DNA of 64,000 nt. Source: Notamacropus eugenii (lineage: Eukaryota; Chordata; Mammalia; Diprotodontia; Macropodidae). The notes below the pieces were generated by a model. That model saw nothing but the letters and a program-made list of their open reading frames with translations. It did not search any database and was not told the DNA's origin. The stretch lies in NCBI RefSeq assembly GCF_028372415.1, contig NC_092875.1, forward strand, positions 183,421,522-183,485,521, in the 5' to 3' direction. Every line of letters begins with the position of its first letter. The first letter of the stretch is position 1. The position numbers and the translations under genes were made by a program. This document shows, in pieces, positions 44,448 through 53,886 of the stretch.

Positions 44448-44796
44448 TAGTTATATCCTTTCTACATTATGATTTTTCCCAATTGTGGTTTTGATATATC
44501 ATGGGTTGGCATAAGAAATTAAATGTGAATTTTGGGGGAGTTTTGTAGAAGCTGCAAATGACACAGAAAAAGTTTAGAAATTCAAAAATGCATAATATAT
44601 ATATATATATAGAGTATTATCTAATATAGCCTATGACCAAAAAATTTATAATAAAGTACTGTAAACACCCCATAAAAGAAAAAGAAAAAAATCAGACCTT
44701 CTCTGCTACAAAAGGAAGGCTAAAACATTTTAAGTGGATTTTTCAAATTATAGAGGCGCCACATCTGTAATCCACCTAATGTGGAAGGAATAACCG
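44448..44796 (-). mobile_element. Tigger-like non-autonomous DNA transposon (MITE), copy 1
   Basis: An element of about 350 bp whose reverse complement aligns along its length with 50,692-51,011. Shared blocks include 'ttttctttttcttttatggg', 'gtttacagtact', 'tcttatgccaacccatgata' (in reverse). Its ends read like short inverted repeats of the 'cagttgtcccttccac' type and the right end is followed by TA. It has no coding capacity. It carries an internal (TA)n expansion near 44,595. Sits inside the L1. Confidence 0.7.
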
Positions 44797-44940
44797 TATG
44801 TACATACATACACATATACATAAAGTTTCTAGATTTAGTCACAGATATATGGAGACATAGATAAAAATATGTACATATATCTTTATCTAAATATACATAT
44901 ATCTATTTGCACACCTACATACACATACATATTTAATATA
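44797..44940. repeat. TA/CA-rich low-complexity stretch
   Basis: Imperfect 'acatacatac' and 'atatatc' runs next to the MITE. Confidence 0.65.
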
Positions 44941-45185
44941 TATCCACACATATTTAATAACTACAATGATATAAACAAAAACAACAGTAAAATTAAGCTG
45001 AAATCAAATTAATTTCAATGGTCAAACAGTCCCAGAGAACAGATCATAAAATACACTTCCTATCAGCAGAAAGAATTGCATCCATTGTTATATATCGTTA
45101 CTGTAGTGTTGGGTTTTGCTTAACGATCTTTCTTTGTTTTAAGTGATTATTTGAAGGTGGTATTTTAAGAAATAGCTATAGTATA
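44941..45185 (+). mobile_element. LINE-1 3' UTR (host element end)
   Basis: 'caatgatataaacaaaaaca', 'tgttatatatcgttactgta', 'tctttctttgttttaagtga' resemble the marsupial L1 3' UTR. Probably the tail of the L1 that hosts HAL1 copy B and the MITE. Confidence 0.5.
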
Positions 45186-45429
45186 AAAACATATGGAATC
45201 ATTAAACCTTATTTTTTAAATGTATGACTTTAGGCCATTTATCCTTTTACAGAATCCTTTGAAATCTGTTTTTCCAATATCTAATCTTCACATTTGAATA
45301 CATTTGACTTATTTTTTCTCTCATAGAGTCTAAAGTAGACTGGTTCCTTTCCTCCACATTCATTACTTTGGTAGTTTTAAAGTCAACTGAAAATCTATTT
45401 TATCTGAAATCCTTATTCCAACCCAATCC
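45186..45429. other. Unassigned
   Basis: No feature recognised. Confidence 0.3.
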
Positions 45430-46555
45430 AACAGGCATTTATTAAAGCATTTCCTGTGTGCAAGGCATGGTGCTAAATACAGGGGATCCAAAAGCAAAAC
45501 AAACAAAATAAAACAGTTCTAGCCTTCAAGAAGTTTATAGATTGAAGTATATAATATGCAACAGAATCAGTCCAAATACATGATACATTGAGGAGGAAGG
45601 AGAGAGCACTAATAGTAAAGGGAATGAGGAAAAACTTCCTTTAGGAGATGGCATGCGGGATTAACCCTGAAGGAAGCAAGTATTCTAAGAGGTAGAATTG
45701 AAGAGGGAATGCATGAGGGTGTCCAAATTTGGGGAACAGAAAGTAAACTTGTGTGGTTGGACCACAGAGGACATGAAAGGGAGTAATTTGTAATCATCCT
45801 GAAGAAAGTCTGAAGCCAGATTGTGAAATAGTTTAAAGCCAAGCTGAGGAATATATTTTAGCCTAGAAGCAATAGGAAGCTACCAAAGGTAGCTTCAGGG
45901 AGCGATGTGGTAAAATTTGAGATCTGAGATTCAGAAAGATGCAACCATGTGAAGGAAGCCTTATAGAAGGGACAGCTTAGAATCCAGAAGTCTAGTTAGG
46001 ATGTTTCTGCATACAAGAAATGATGACAAATGCCTGAACTAAGGAAGATGGTCATGTGAGTAAAGAAAAGGCAGAAGAGAGACAAGGAGGAAGGAAAATT
46101 CATGACTTGGCAATAGACTAGATACTAGGGATGAGGGAGAGGGAAGAGGTTGACTTCCAAATCTTTAACCTAGGTGATTAGAAGGATGGTGGTACCTTCA
46201 ATAGAAATGAGGAAATCTGGGAGGAGAATGAATTATGAGGAAAGGTGAGTACAGTTTGGGCAGATTGAATTTGATATGCCTTCATGACATACAGTTGGAA
46301 ACATCCAACATGTCGTTGATGGTGTGGGCTCATCATACTTGGAGCTTAGGAGATCTGAGAGCTAGGTATGTAGACCAAGGAATTATTTGAATGCAATTGA
46401 TAATTGATTCAGAAGAAGAGGAGAGGGGAGAGAGGGGGGAGAGAGACAGACAGACAGACAGATAGACAGACAGACAGAGAGACAGAGTCCAAGACAGAGC
46501 TTTGGGAGATACATATAGTTGGGTGGCAAGATATGAATGTCAATCTAACATTTTT
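45430..46555 (-). repeat. L2 LINE, long antisense relic (part 1)
   Basis: From the L2 3' terminus ('aggcatttattaaagcattt', 'gtgcaaggcatggtgctaaa') through 'attaaccctgaaggaagcaa', 'gaagtctagttaggatgttt', 'ggaaacatccaacatgtcgt' and 'agacagagctttgggagata'. It resumes at 47,470. Old non-coding debris. Confidence 0.75.
46424..46490 (+). repeat. (AGAC)n/(GA)n microsatellite
   Basis: 'gacagacagacagacagata' run within L2. Confidence 0.9.
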
Positions 46556-46629
46556 CCAGTCTCCTAGAGAGACAGAATCATAGAATTTGAGAGTGGGAAG
46601 TAATGTCCATAGCTAGCTAACTGATCAGC

Positions 46630-47463
46630 TGCTAGATGAAAATAATTCCCCTTGAAATTTTCCTTAACTCCTTACTTTCCCACATCCCACACAACCAAAC
46701 AATTGCCAAAACATTCTAGTTTTACCTTTCCAGCATCTCTCACATCTGATCTCTTTTCTAGATTCATCAACTAACACCTTAATTTAGGAATTCATCCCTT
46801 TTGCAAATTCCATTGCAGTGGCCTCCTTATTGGTCTCCCCAACTCATGTCTCTCCAATTCATCCACCATGCAACTGCCAAAGTGGATTTTTCTTCATGCA
46901 GCTCTGATCATGTAATGCCTCTAGTTAAACTCCTGTGATCCTCCATTGTCTTTAGGATAAAAAAATAAATTCTGGCTTTTAAAGCCCTTCAGAGTCTGAA
47001 TTCAATCCATCTTTCCAAACTCATGTTATATTATCCCTCTTCCTTGCATTCTACAATTCAGTCAAACTGCCCTTTGTTCTACACTTCATAAATGGATTTC
47101 CATTTCCCATCTCTGTGCCTTCGTACTTGTCCATCTTCAAAGACTAGAATGTGGTCCCTTCACCTCTGCTTCACAAAATCCCCCACTTTCTTCAAGGTGC
47201 AATGTAACTGCCCCCTTCTACATGATGTTTTTCTGGATACCTCTCCCAGCTGCTAGTGCTATTTCTCTCTGCTTTGTATTGAACTACACTATGTTTATTT
47301 TATATTGATTCTACACATATTTAATACTTGTACATGTTGTTGCTCCCAATAGAATATAAACACCTTGAGAGCAGAGATTGCTTTATTTCTTGTCTTTGCG
47401 TCTCCAGCATGTAGCACAGTATCTGCAAGAGTAAATGTTTAATAAGTGCTTGTTGATTGACTG
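46630..47463 (+). repeat. L2 LINE, sense, inserted in the antisense L2
   Basis: 'gctctgatcatgtaatgcct', 'gatcctccattgtctttagg', 'tctctgtgccttcgtacttg', 'tcttcaaggtgcaatgtaac', 'acaccttgagagcagagatt', 'aatgtttaataagtgcttgt'. About 0.83 kb, among the longest sense L2 copies here, and it ends precisely at the L2 3' terminus. Confidence 0.8.
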
Positions 47464-47469
47464 ACAGAT

Positions 47470-48130
47470 TTATCCATTAAATGGCACTGAGGAGTCAACA
47501 GACAAATAGGAAAAGAATGAGAATAGAGCAGTATTAGGAAGTCCATGAAGGAAAGACTTTCCAGTGAGAGTCAGTTATTAACAGAGTCTAATTCTACAGA
47601 AGGTTCAAAAAGTATGAAGACAAAAAATAGGCCAGACCACTTAGCAGTTAAAAGACCAGTGGGGGCTTTGGAGCATTTGAATTGAGTGGTGAAATCTAGA
47701 TCCAAAGTTTAGGAGTTTAGAAATGGGTGGGATTAAAGATATTAAACAATAATTTAAAAGGGATGACAGAATCAAGCAAAGGTATGTTTGGTTTTGTTTG
47801 GTTTTAAGTATATGGACATTTTTATGATCATCTTTCCTTCTCAAAGAAGACCAAATTGACATCACTCTGTTAGGATTAAGGTACAAGGATCTGTGGCTGA
47901 TCAGACCAATATGAGTTCAGAAGGCTTTACCACAAATCAGACACATGTAATAGTCCACATTTTTTATAGACTGCTGGTAAAGAAACTCCTAGACAGGGAG
48001 AGATTGAATATCTGAGAGAGGGAAATATTGAAGAGGCAATCTGATGAAAATGGTTAGGAAGAATGGGTCAAGGTACAAGTAGAAAGATTTCCCATGTAAA
48101 TAGATGGACTCTTTTGTCAGAGGATTTGTT
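47470..48130 (-). repeat. L2 LINE, long antisense relic (part 2)
   Basis: 'gaccagtgggggctttggag', 'gaattgagtggtgaaatcta', 'ctagacagggagagattgaa', 'aggaagaatgggtcaaggta' correspond to upstream L2 sequence in antisense. This continues the element from 46,555. Confidence 0.6.
47815..47975 (-). repeat. RTE tail fragment inserted in L2
   Basis: 'tgatcatctttccttctcaa', 'agaagaccaaattgacatca', 'tgatcagaccaatatgagtt' match the reversed RTE 3' end. Confidence 0.6.
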
Positions 48131-48459
48131 AAAGAGAATGGGAAATAATGTCAAGGACTTTTAAGGTTTAGAATACGAGGGAAAATTGTAAACATTTTAC
48201 TTCTAGACTGTGGTACTTATTCTGGGGCTGTCCATTGTTTCTGCTGTCCCTTCAAGGCTTTTAATCAATGAAAACTTATTCATCTTTAAAAAAATTAACT
48301 CGCAAAAATGCAGGCTCAGAGGCTCGACCACACATCAGTCCATGCCTGACATTGCTATGCATCCATCAACAATCAAATCTTCTGAGGGGTATTTTATTTC
48401 GATTTTGACAGCTTGTTTCTTCTTATTAGTCAGACTTGGGTCCAGTGCAGTATTACTAT
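48131..48459. other. Unassigned
   Basis: No feature recognised; an 89-codon open frame (48,210-48,479) has no recognised domain. Confidence 0.3.
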
Positions 48460-48761
48460 TCTTTATTTCTTTCACCTAATGAAGAATCAAATTAGCAGCA
48501 GTTTAAGTCATGGTGTTCTATCTCTGCCTTTAGCAGAAACTAGATTCAATCATATCTATAGGTATTTGAAATTTTCCATCACCACTGTATTTAGCTTTTA
48601 TATCATCTTGGTAACTTGCTTCTGAGATTCATCTCCTATGTCCTCCTCCAGACTAAGAGGTTTATAGCATACTACCATTGTACTAGCACTTCTCTTTTTC
48701 CCTATATAGATATCACCCAAATGGTTTCTAGTAGGTTTGCTCCCTTTATGGATCTGTAGAT
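48460..48761 (-). mobile_element. L3/CR1 LINE fragment
   Basis: 'ctcctccagactaagaggtt', 'tatagcatactaccattgta', 'gtttgctccctttatggatc' resemble antisense L3. Interrupted by the GATA tract. Confidence 0.45.
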
Positions 48762-48798
48762 ACACAGACAGATAGATGCTAGATAGATATATAGATAG

Positions 48799-48861
<63 letters not shown>

Positions 48862-48945
48862 TAGATAGACAGATAGAGAGAGAGAGAGAGAGATACATAG
48901 AAAGATAGATGCTAGATAGGTAGATAGAGAGAGACAGGCAGATAA

Positions 48946-49018
<73 letters not shown>

Positions 49019-49275
49019 CACAGACAAGTGAGAGATAGATAGATGCTAGATAGATAGACAGAGGGATAGATAGAGAGATAGATGCTACATAGATAGAGGC
49101 TAGATATATAGGTAGATAGATAGATAGATGATAGACACAAAAATGATAGATAGATGACAGATACATAGATGATAGATAGATGATAGATAGATAGATGATA
49201 GATGGATAGACAGATGATAGAGAGATGATAGATAGATAGATGATATATAGATAGATGCTAGATATATAGACAGAC
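48762..49275 (+). repeat. Large compound (GATA)n/(GA)n/(GACA)n microsatellite
   Basis: About 510 bp. It contains a (GATA)n block, (GA)n from about 48,818, a mixed GACA/GATA block, a long pure (GATA)n from about 48,940 to 49,016, then degenerate 'gatagatgctagata' units. It generates false Tyr/Leu/Ser/Ile-rich minus-strand frames up to 180 codons. Confidence 0.97.
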
Positions 49276-49356
49276 ATTATTACTCTACCTCTGCTTTTAT
49301 CTAATATTTTACTTTTGAAAAAAAGAAAAAAAGATAAACCTTCTACTGCCATATTC

Positions 49357-49622
49357 CAAGCATTAAGTGGAATAGCAGAGTGTTAACTTGGAGTCCTTCA
49401 GAGTGAGGCTCATATCCTGTCTCTGACACTAACTGCATCACCAGGGGCACCAACCAAGGGACAATATCTCTGAGCTTCAGTTTCCTCACTTATGAAATTG
49501 GGCTAGTAGTACCTTTCATCATTGTGAAACTTACAGGGATGTGTGAAGTCAAAAGGAAATAATAAATGTAAATCACTCTGAAATTTTAAAAATGCTCAAT
49601 AAATGTCAGTGATTGTCATCAT
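49357..49622 (+). repeat. MIR (near full length)
   Basis: 'aacttggagtccttcagagt', 'ctgagcttcagtttcctcac', 'ttgtgaaacttacagggatg', 'aaatgctcaataaatgtcag'. Confidence 0.75.
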
Positions 49623-49644
49623 GAAACTCATTTTTGCCAGTTTA

Positions 49645-49903
49645 AATGAGTCAGACATTTTTTAGTTGTATCTGACTCTTCATGACCCCATTTGGAGTTT
49701 TTTTTAGAAGAGATACTAAAGTGCTTTGCCATTTCCTTCTCCAGCTCATTTTACAGATGAGGAAATGGAGACAAACAGGGTGAAGTGACTTGCCCAGGGT
49801 CATGTAGTTAATAGTGTCTGAGGCTGGATTTGAACTCAGGATAAGGAGTCTTCCTGACTCCAAGCCCAGCACTCTATCCATTGTGCCATCTAGCTGTCTC
49901 TTC
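49645..49903 (-). repeat. tRNA-derived marsupial SINE (full length)
   Basis: 'ttgtatctgactcttcatga', 'tttgccatttccttctccag', 'aagtgacttgcccagggtca', 'tatccattgtgccatctagc'. Confidence 0.92.
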
Positions 49904-50019
49904 AGTGATAGACAAGAGATCAAATATCTTTCCTTGAATAAGATATTTAGCTTTCTCTCTCTGTTACCCATACTCTCAATCCCTCAGTGCTTCTCTTACT
50001 GAAGATTGTCTCCTGTAAA

Positions 50020-50691
50020 ATACTGGGTATCTCCAACACTATTCTTCCTCCTATGTCTTACCTGTTACCATTCTGTAAAATCTTATTTCTTAAAAATCTT
50101 GAAAGTTCTTGTCTTTCCACTCCATTTTCGTTTAAAAACCCTTTTGTTCAGTTCTAAAAGTCATTAGACAAATATACTCTTCCTAAGTGCTCCATCCCTG
50201 CCTGGCTCCATCTATTATTCCTTTCTTAAGCCCCAGTCTAAAAATTCCAGTCCCATTTTCTGATACCATCTTCTTCATCATCACATCCCTCTCCATATCC
50301 TTTATCTTCTAAAGTCCCTATTTTTAACCAAGAGCAGTGATGAAAATACCCCCCATGGCCTATATTATCTTTAGTTTCCCATCCTGGATTTCATAATACC
50401 TAGAAATAGTCTCTAGATCCTTTCTGTTATTATCTGTTCCTACATGAATCACCAGAACCAGTGGTCATCAAGTTTGACAAGTCAAGAGAAGCTTTTCTAT
50501 GTTTCTTAATTGGTCATTTCTAATTGACACATAGCCAGCTGAGCAGGAAGTCACCCACTATAGGACTTGTATCTTTTTCATATGGCTACTAATAAATGCC
50601 TTCTCTCCTGGTACCACATGTGGATCTTCATCTGCATTCTATAGAAGATAGGAAGATGCCTCCTTTGCAGAAAATCCGGTTCTATATACTA
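50020..50691 (-). mobile_element. L3/CR1 LINE, antisense (left of MITE)
   Basis: 'aatatactcttcctaagtgc', 'aaaattccagtcccattttc', 'cctagaaatagtctctagat', 'ctgttcctacatgaatcacc' match L3 internal sequence in antisense. The element resumes after the MITE. Confidence 0.6.
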
Positions 50692-51011
50692 CAGTTGTCC
50701 CTTCCACACCACAGGGGTTAAGGGTGCACAACCCCCTCAATCTGGAAAATCTGTGTAAAACTTTTTGGCCCTCCCTTCATATCAGCGAAGAAGTCTGAAT
50801 GTTTTTCTTTTTCTTTTATGGGCTATTTACAGTATCTTATTGTGAAATTTGTGTTAAGTGTTTGGTCATAGACTCTGGGTTATCTGCTGGCCTTGGCATG
50901 TTGTCTGTAGCTTCTGCAAAACTCCAAAATAATCCCCATTTAATTTGTTATATCAACCCATGATATATCAAAACTACAACGTGGAAAGTTGAAACGTAGA
51001 AGGGGTACCTG
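50692..51011 (+). mobile_element. Tigger-like non-autonomous DNA transposon (MITE), copy 2
   Basis: About 320 bp beginning 'cagttgtcccttccacacca' right after TA. It ends 'gaaggggtacctg', whose reverse complement ('caggtaccccttc') pairs with the start. It is the same element as 44,448-44,796 in opposite orientation. The start resembles the pogo/Tigger terminal signature. No coding capacity. Inserted in L3. Confidence 0.75.
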
Positions 51012-51205
51012 CATAGGAATTCTGGAACCTATTATATAGCTCAAAAGATTCCATGGTCCTTCCCTTCTTTCTCTGTGACAGACCCTGATGATACAAATTA
51101 GGATTCCTCTCCTTTCTCACTTTCTTCTTCTTTGTTTTCACTCAAAGAACTTCATCCTTCCTAATAAGTTGGAAATTAGACATCTCATCATTCCCTTAAC
51201 CTTTT
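51012..51205 (-). mobile_element. L3/CR1 LINE, antisense (right of MITE)
   Basis: 'tttctctgtgacagaccctg', 'taagttggaaattagacatc', 'aaccttttcctgtgacaggg'. Probable continuation. Confidence 0.45.
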
Positions 51206-51844
51206 CCTGTGACAGGGAGAAAAAACTGAATTTTGTAAATGTGTAGTTGTTAATTAATCACTCGGTTTCTGAGGACCGCTGGAACATTCCCTTCCCCCTC
51301 CATGCCTGCTGCGCAATCTTTGGTTCACTGCAGCTCTTGTGAACTACCATGGAAAGCTGTTCATTTGCTGCACCTGTTCATTTTTCTATGGGCATATTTT
51401 TTTGGCCAAGACTCCTAAGTAAGTTTTTAGAGCAGGATTTCCTGCCTTTGCTATCTAGGGGTTGCTTGCCCAGGTGTTTATAATCAGCAGTTAGCAGATT
51501 CCTGCCAACACCATAATGCAAACAGTAACTCTGATCAGCTGGTATATCCTCAAAAGTGTTCTAAAGAAATATTAACTTTCAGTTATTTCTTGTCTCTTCT
51601 TTTGCCCTTTCTCCTGTCACCTACGAGTCAGGCACTGTCTCTTTGCCTCTTCATTATACTACCATCTTCTACATACCATGAAGAACTTTTGACTCTAATT
51701 TAAGAGAATCAGATTAAGTTATAAATGATTTGTTTTTCTTTTAGTCAGAAATATAATTTCATTGGTTCAGGGGACTCCTGGCTAGGAAACTTTATAAATA
51801 CAGATCAACAACTATCCAGCAGCTTATCCTGTTAGTAAATTATA
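51206..51844. other. Unassigned, repeat-poor sequence
   Basis: No repeats recognised; GC slightly above the surroundings at 51,265-51,350. May be unique sequence. Confidence 0.4.
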
Positions 51845-51932
51845 CAGGGTCACACAGCCAGTGTGTGTTTGGGGTAGACCTTGAACTCAGGTGTTCCTGA
51901 CTCTGAGGCCAGCCTTCTATCCACTACCCAAT
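51845..51932 (-). repeat. SINE/MIR fragment
   Basis: 'gggtcacacagccagtgtgt', 'cttgaactcaggtgttcctg', 'ccttctatccactaccc'. Confidence 0.7.
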
Positions 51933-51969
51933 GCTAATTTTTTAAAAAGGGAATATGATTTTTAATAAG

Positions 51970-52062
51970 TAAACAGCAGTCAACAAGCACTTATTAAGGG
52001 CTATGTGCCAAGCATTGTGCTAAACACTACTATTAATGCCAAGGATTTAAAGATGACTCAGC
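51970..52062 (-). repeat. L2 LINE 3' end
   Basis: 'caacaagcacttattaaggg', 'ctatgtgccaagcattgtgc'. Confidence 0.6.
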
Positions 52063-52084
52063 ACCAAGGGGGAAGTAATTTTAT

Positions 52085-52185
52085 GTGTGTTTTTGTATAT
52101 GTATATACACACATATGTGTATATATATATATATGTATACATACATAAATGCATACATATATACACTTACACACACGCATAAAAA
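52085..52185. repeat. (TG/TA/CA)n microsatellite
   Basis: Imperfect alternating purine-pyrimidine tract including 'tatatatatatatatg'. Confidence 0.85.
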
Positions 52186-52204
52186 AACACTAGCCAATGT
52201 TCCT

Positions 52205-52489
52205 GGCTGGGTCATGCCAGTATAATAAAAATGGCAATACTACTTAAATGAGTTTACAGATTAAATGCTATACCAATAAAACTACCAAAGTGATAGCTTA
52301 GAGAGCTAGATAACAAAATAACAAAATGCATTTGGATGAACAAAAGCTCTAGAACTTGAAGGGGAATAATGAAAAAAAAATTCAGGAATTAAAAGAAAAT
52401 AGTACTTCCAGATATTGAACTGTATTATAAAGTACTAATCATCATAATTATTTGGTACTAATTAAAGTACAGAAAAGTAGATCAATATA
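52205..52489 (+). mobile_element. LINE-1 ORF2 fragment (part 1)
   Basis: 'aaaatggcaatactacttaa', 'ctataccaataaaactacca', 'aaaatgcatttggatgaaca', 'actgtattataaagtactaa' match the sense ORF2 region just upstream of the WY.....DQWNR block. Resumes at about 52,805. Confidence 0.8.
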
Positions 52490-52568
52490 ATAGATGGTAC
52501 AATAGAGCACTAGGGCTGCAATCAGGAAGACCTAAGTTTGAATCCTGTGGCTAATACTAGCCATGGGG
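52490..52568 (+). repeat. tRNA-derived SINE head
   Basis: 'gatggtacaatagagcacta', 'aatcaggaagacctaagttt'; truncated. Confidence 0.6.
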
Positions 52569-52803
52569 GAGTTGGAGAAGGAAGAGGGAAAAAAAGAAAG
52601 TTACATGATATCTTTATTATGTACTTGAAAGGAATAGCAAGTTGCAGTTTCATGTGAAAATATCTTTTTTATTCTACTATGTTATAGAAATGTTTGTTTT
52701 ATTTCATAAATTAAAAATAGAATAACAATTTTTTTTTAAGAAAAGGAAAATGAAGAGGTTGGATTTGACCGCTAAGGTCTCTTCCAGTTCTAAATCTATG
52801 ATT
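52569..52803 (+). repeat. L1 3'-UTR-like and MIR3-like fragments
   Basis: 52,569-52,738 ('gttacatgatatctttatta', 'ctatgttatagaaatgtttg', A/T-rich end) resembles a marsupial L1 3' end. 52,745-52,803 ('gatttgaccgctaaggtctc', 'ttccagttctaaatctatga') resembles a MIR3 or L3 terminus. Both lie inside the interrupted L1. Confidence 0.5.
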
Positions 52804-53655
52804 CTGTGAATAGATTAGACAAGGAAGAATAATAAATAATTGAATTCAGCAACACAATGTTGGATAAATTCCAAAACATAAATGACCTACAAAAGAACTT
52901 CCTATTTAATAAAATTTTCTGGGAAAAATAGAAAGAAATCTGGCACAAATTAGGTTTAGATAATCATCTTCCACTATATACCACAATAAACTAAAAACAG
53001 ATATGTAATCTGAATAGTTTAGATTATACCATAAAAAAGTAGAAGAGAAACATATCATGTACTTTTTATAACTATAACTAGGGGGCAAATTCTTAACCTA
53101 AAAAGGGACAAAGGTAATGATAAAAGATAGAGATAATTTTGATTATGTAAAATTGAAAAGCTTCTACATTAATGAAATTAATGCAACTAAAATGGAAGTG
53201 TTTGATCATGAAAATGTTTATCAAATATCTTTAAACAGGTTTTAATACATGAATGCAATGGAATATGACTTTGCTAATAATAAGAAAGAATAAATATGAT
53301 GAATAAAGAGAAGCATGGAGAATCATGAACTGATGCAAAGTGAAGTAAGTAGAACTAAGGAAATAACATATGCAATGGATATGACAATATAAATGGAAAC
53401 AACAACAATAAATCAATCAGAGCTGAATTGTTCAAAAACTACAGTGATGAAGCTTAGACCTGAAGAAGAGATATGAGATGCTAACTCCCCCTACTTCCTT
53501 GCAAACATGAGAAATTCAGTTGTCTATAACATGAATCTTTTTTGATAGTTATATGTTGGCTAGTTTTGCTGAATTTTATTCCTCTTTTTATTCTTAAAAT
53601 TATAAGGATAGTTGGAGGAGGGAAACATTAGAAAATAATAACAATAAAAATTTGT
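52804..53655 (+). mobile_element. LINE-1 ORF2 end and 3' UTR (part 2)
   Basis: 'aagaacttcctatttaataa', 'gaaagaaatctggcacaaat', 'gaaaagcttctacattaatg', then an internal jump (about 53,200) to 'gaatgcaatggaatatgact', 'gatgcaaagtgaagtaagta' and the 3' UTR to 53,655. Several stops and a deletion; inactive. Confidence 0.8.
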
Positions 53656-53669
53656 TTTACAAGACACCT

Positions 53670-53886
53670 TTGCTTGCCTCAACTGCCTCCTAAAGCTCTC
53701 AGTCTATATTTTTCCTCTTTCATAGTCAAACTCTTAGAAAAATGCTGCTTATACTCATTGCTTCACTTTTCCAGTTCCCACTTGATTCTTAAAACCTTAC
53801 AATTTAGCTTCTGACTCAATCACTTAGCTGAAACCACTCTTTCCAAGGTCATCAGTGAAGTCTTTATTGCTAAACTAAATGGACCT
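53670..53886 (+). repeat. L2 LINE fragment
   Basis: 'gcttctgactcaatcactta', 'gctgaaaccactctttccaa', 'ggtcatcagtgaagtcttta' follow sense L2 upstream sequence. Confidence 0.6.

Noticed and set aside
48598..49352. Minus-strand open frames of up to 180 codons rich in Tyr, Leu, Ser and Ile
   Set aside because: They are translations of the GATA/GA microsatellite; all frames stay open because the repeat lacks stops in that direction.
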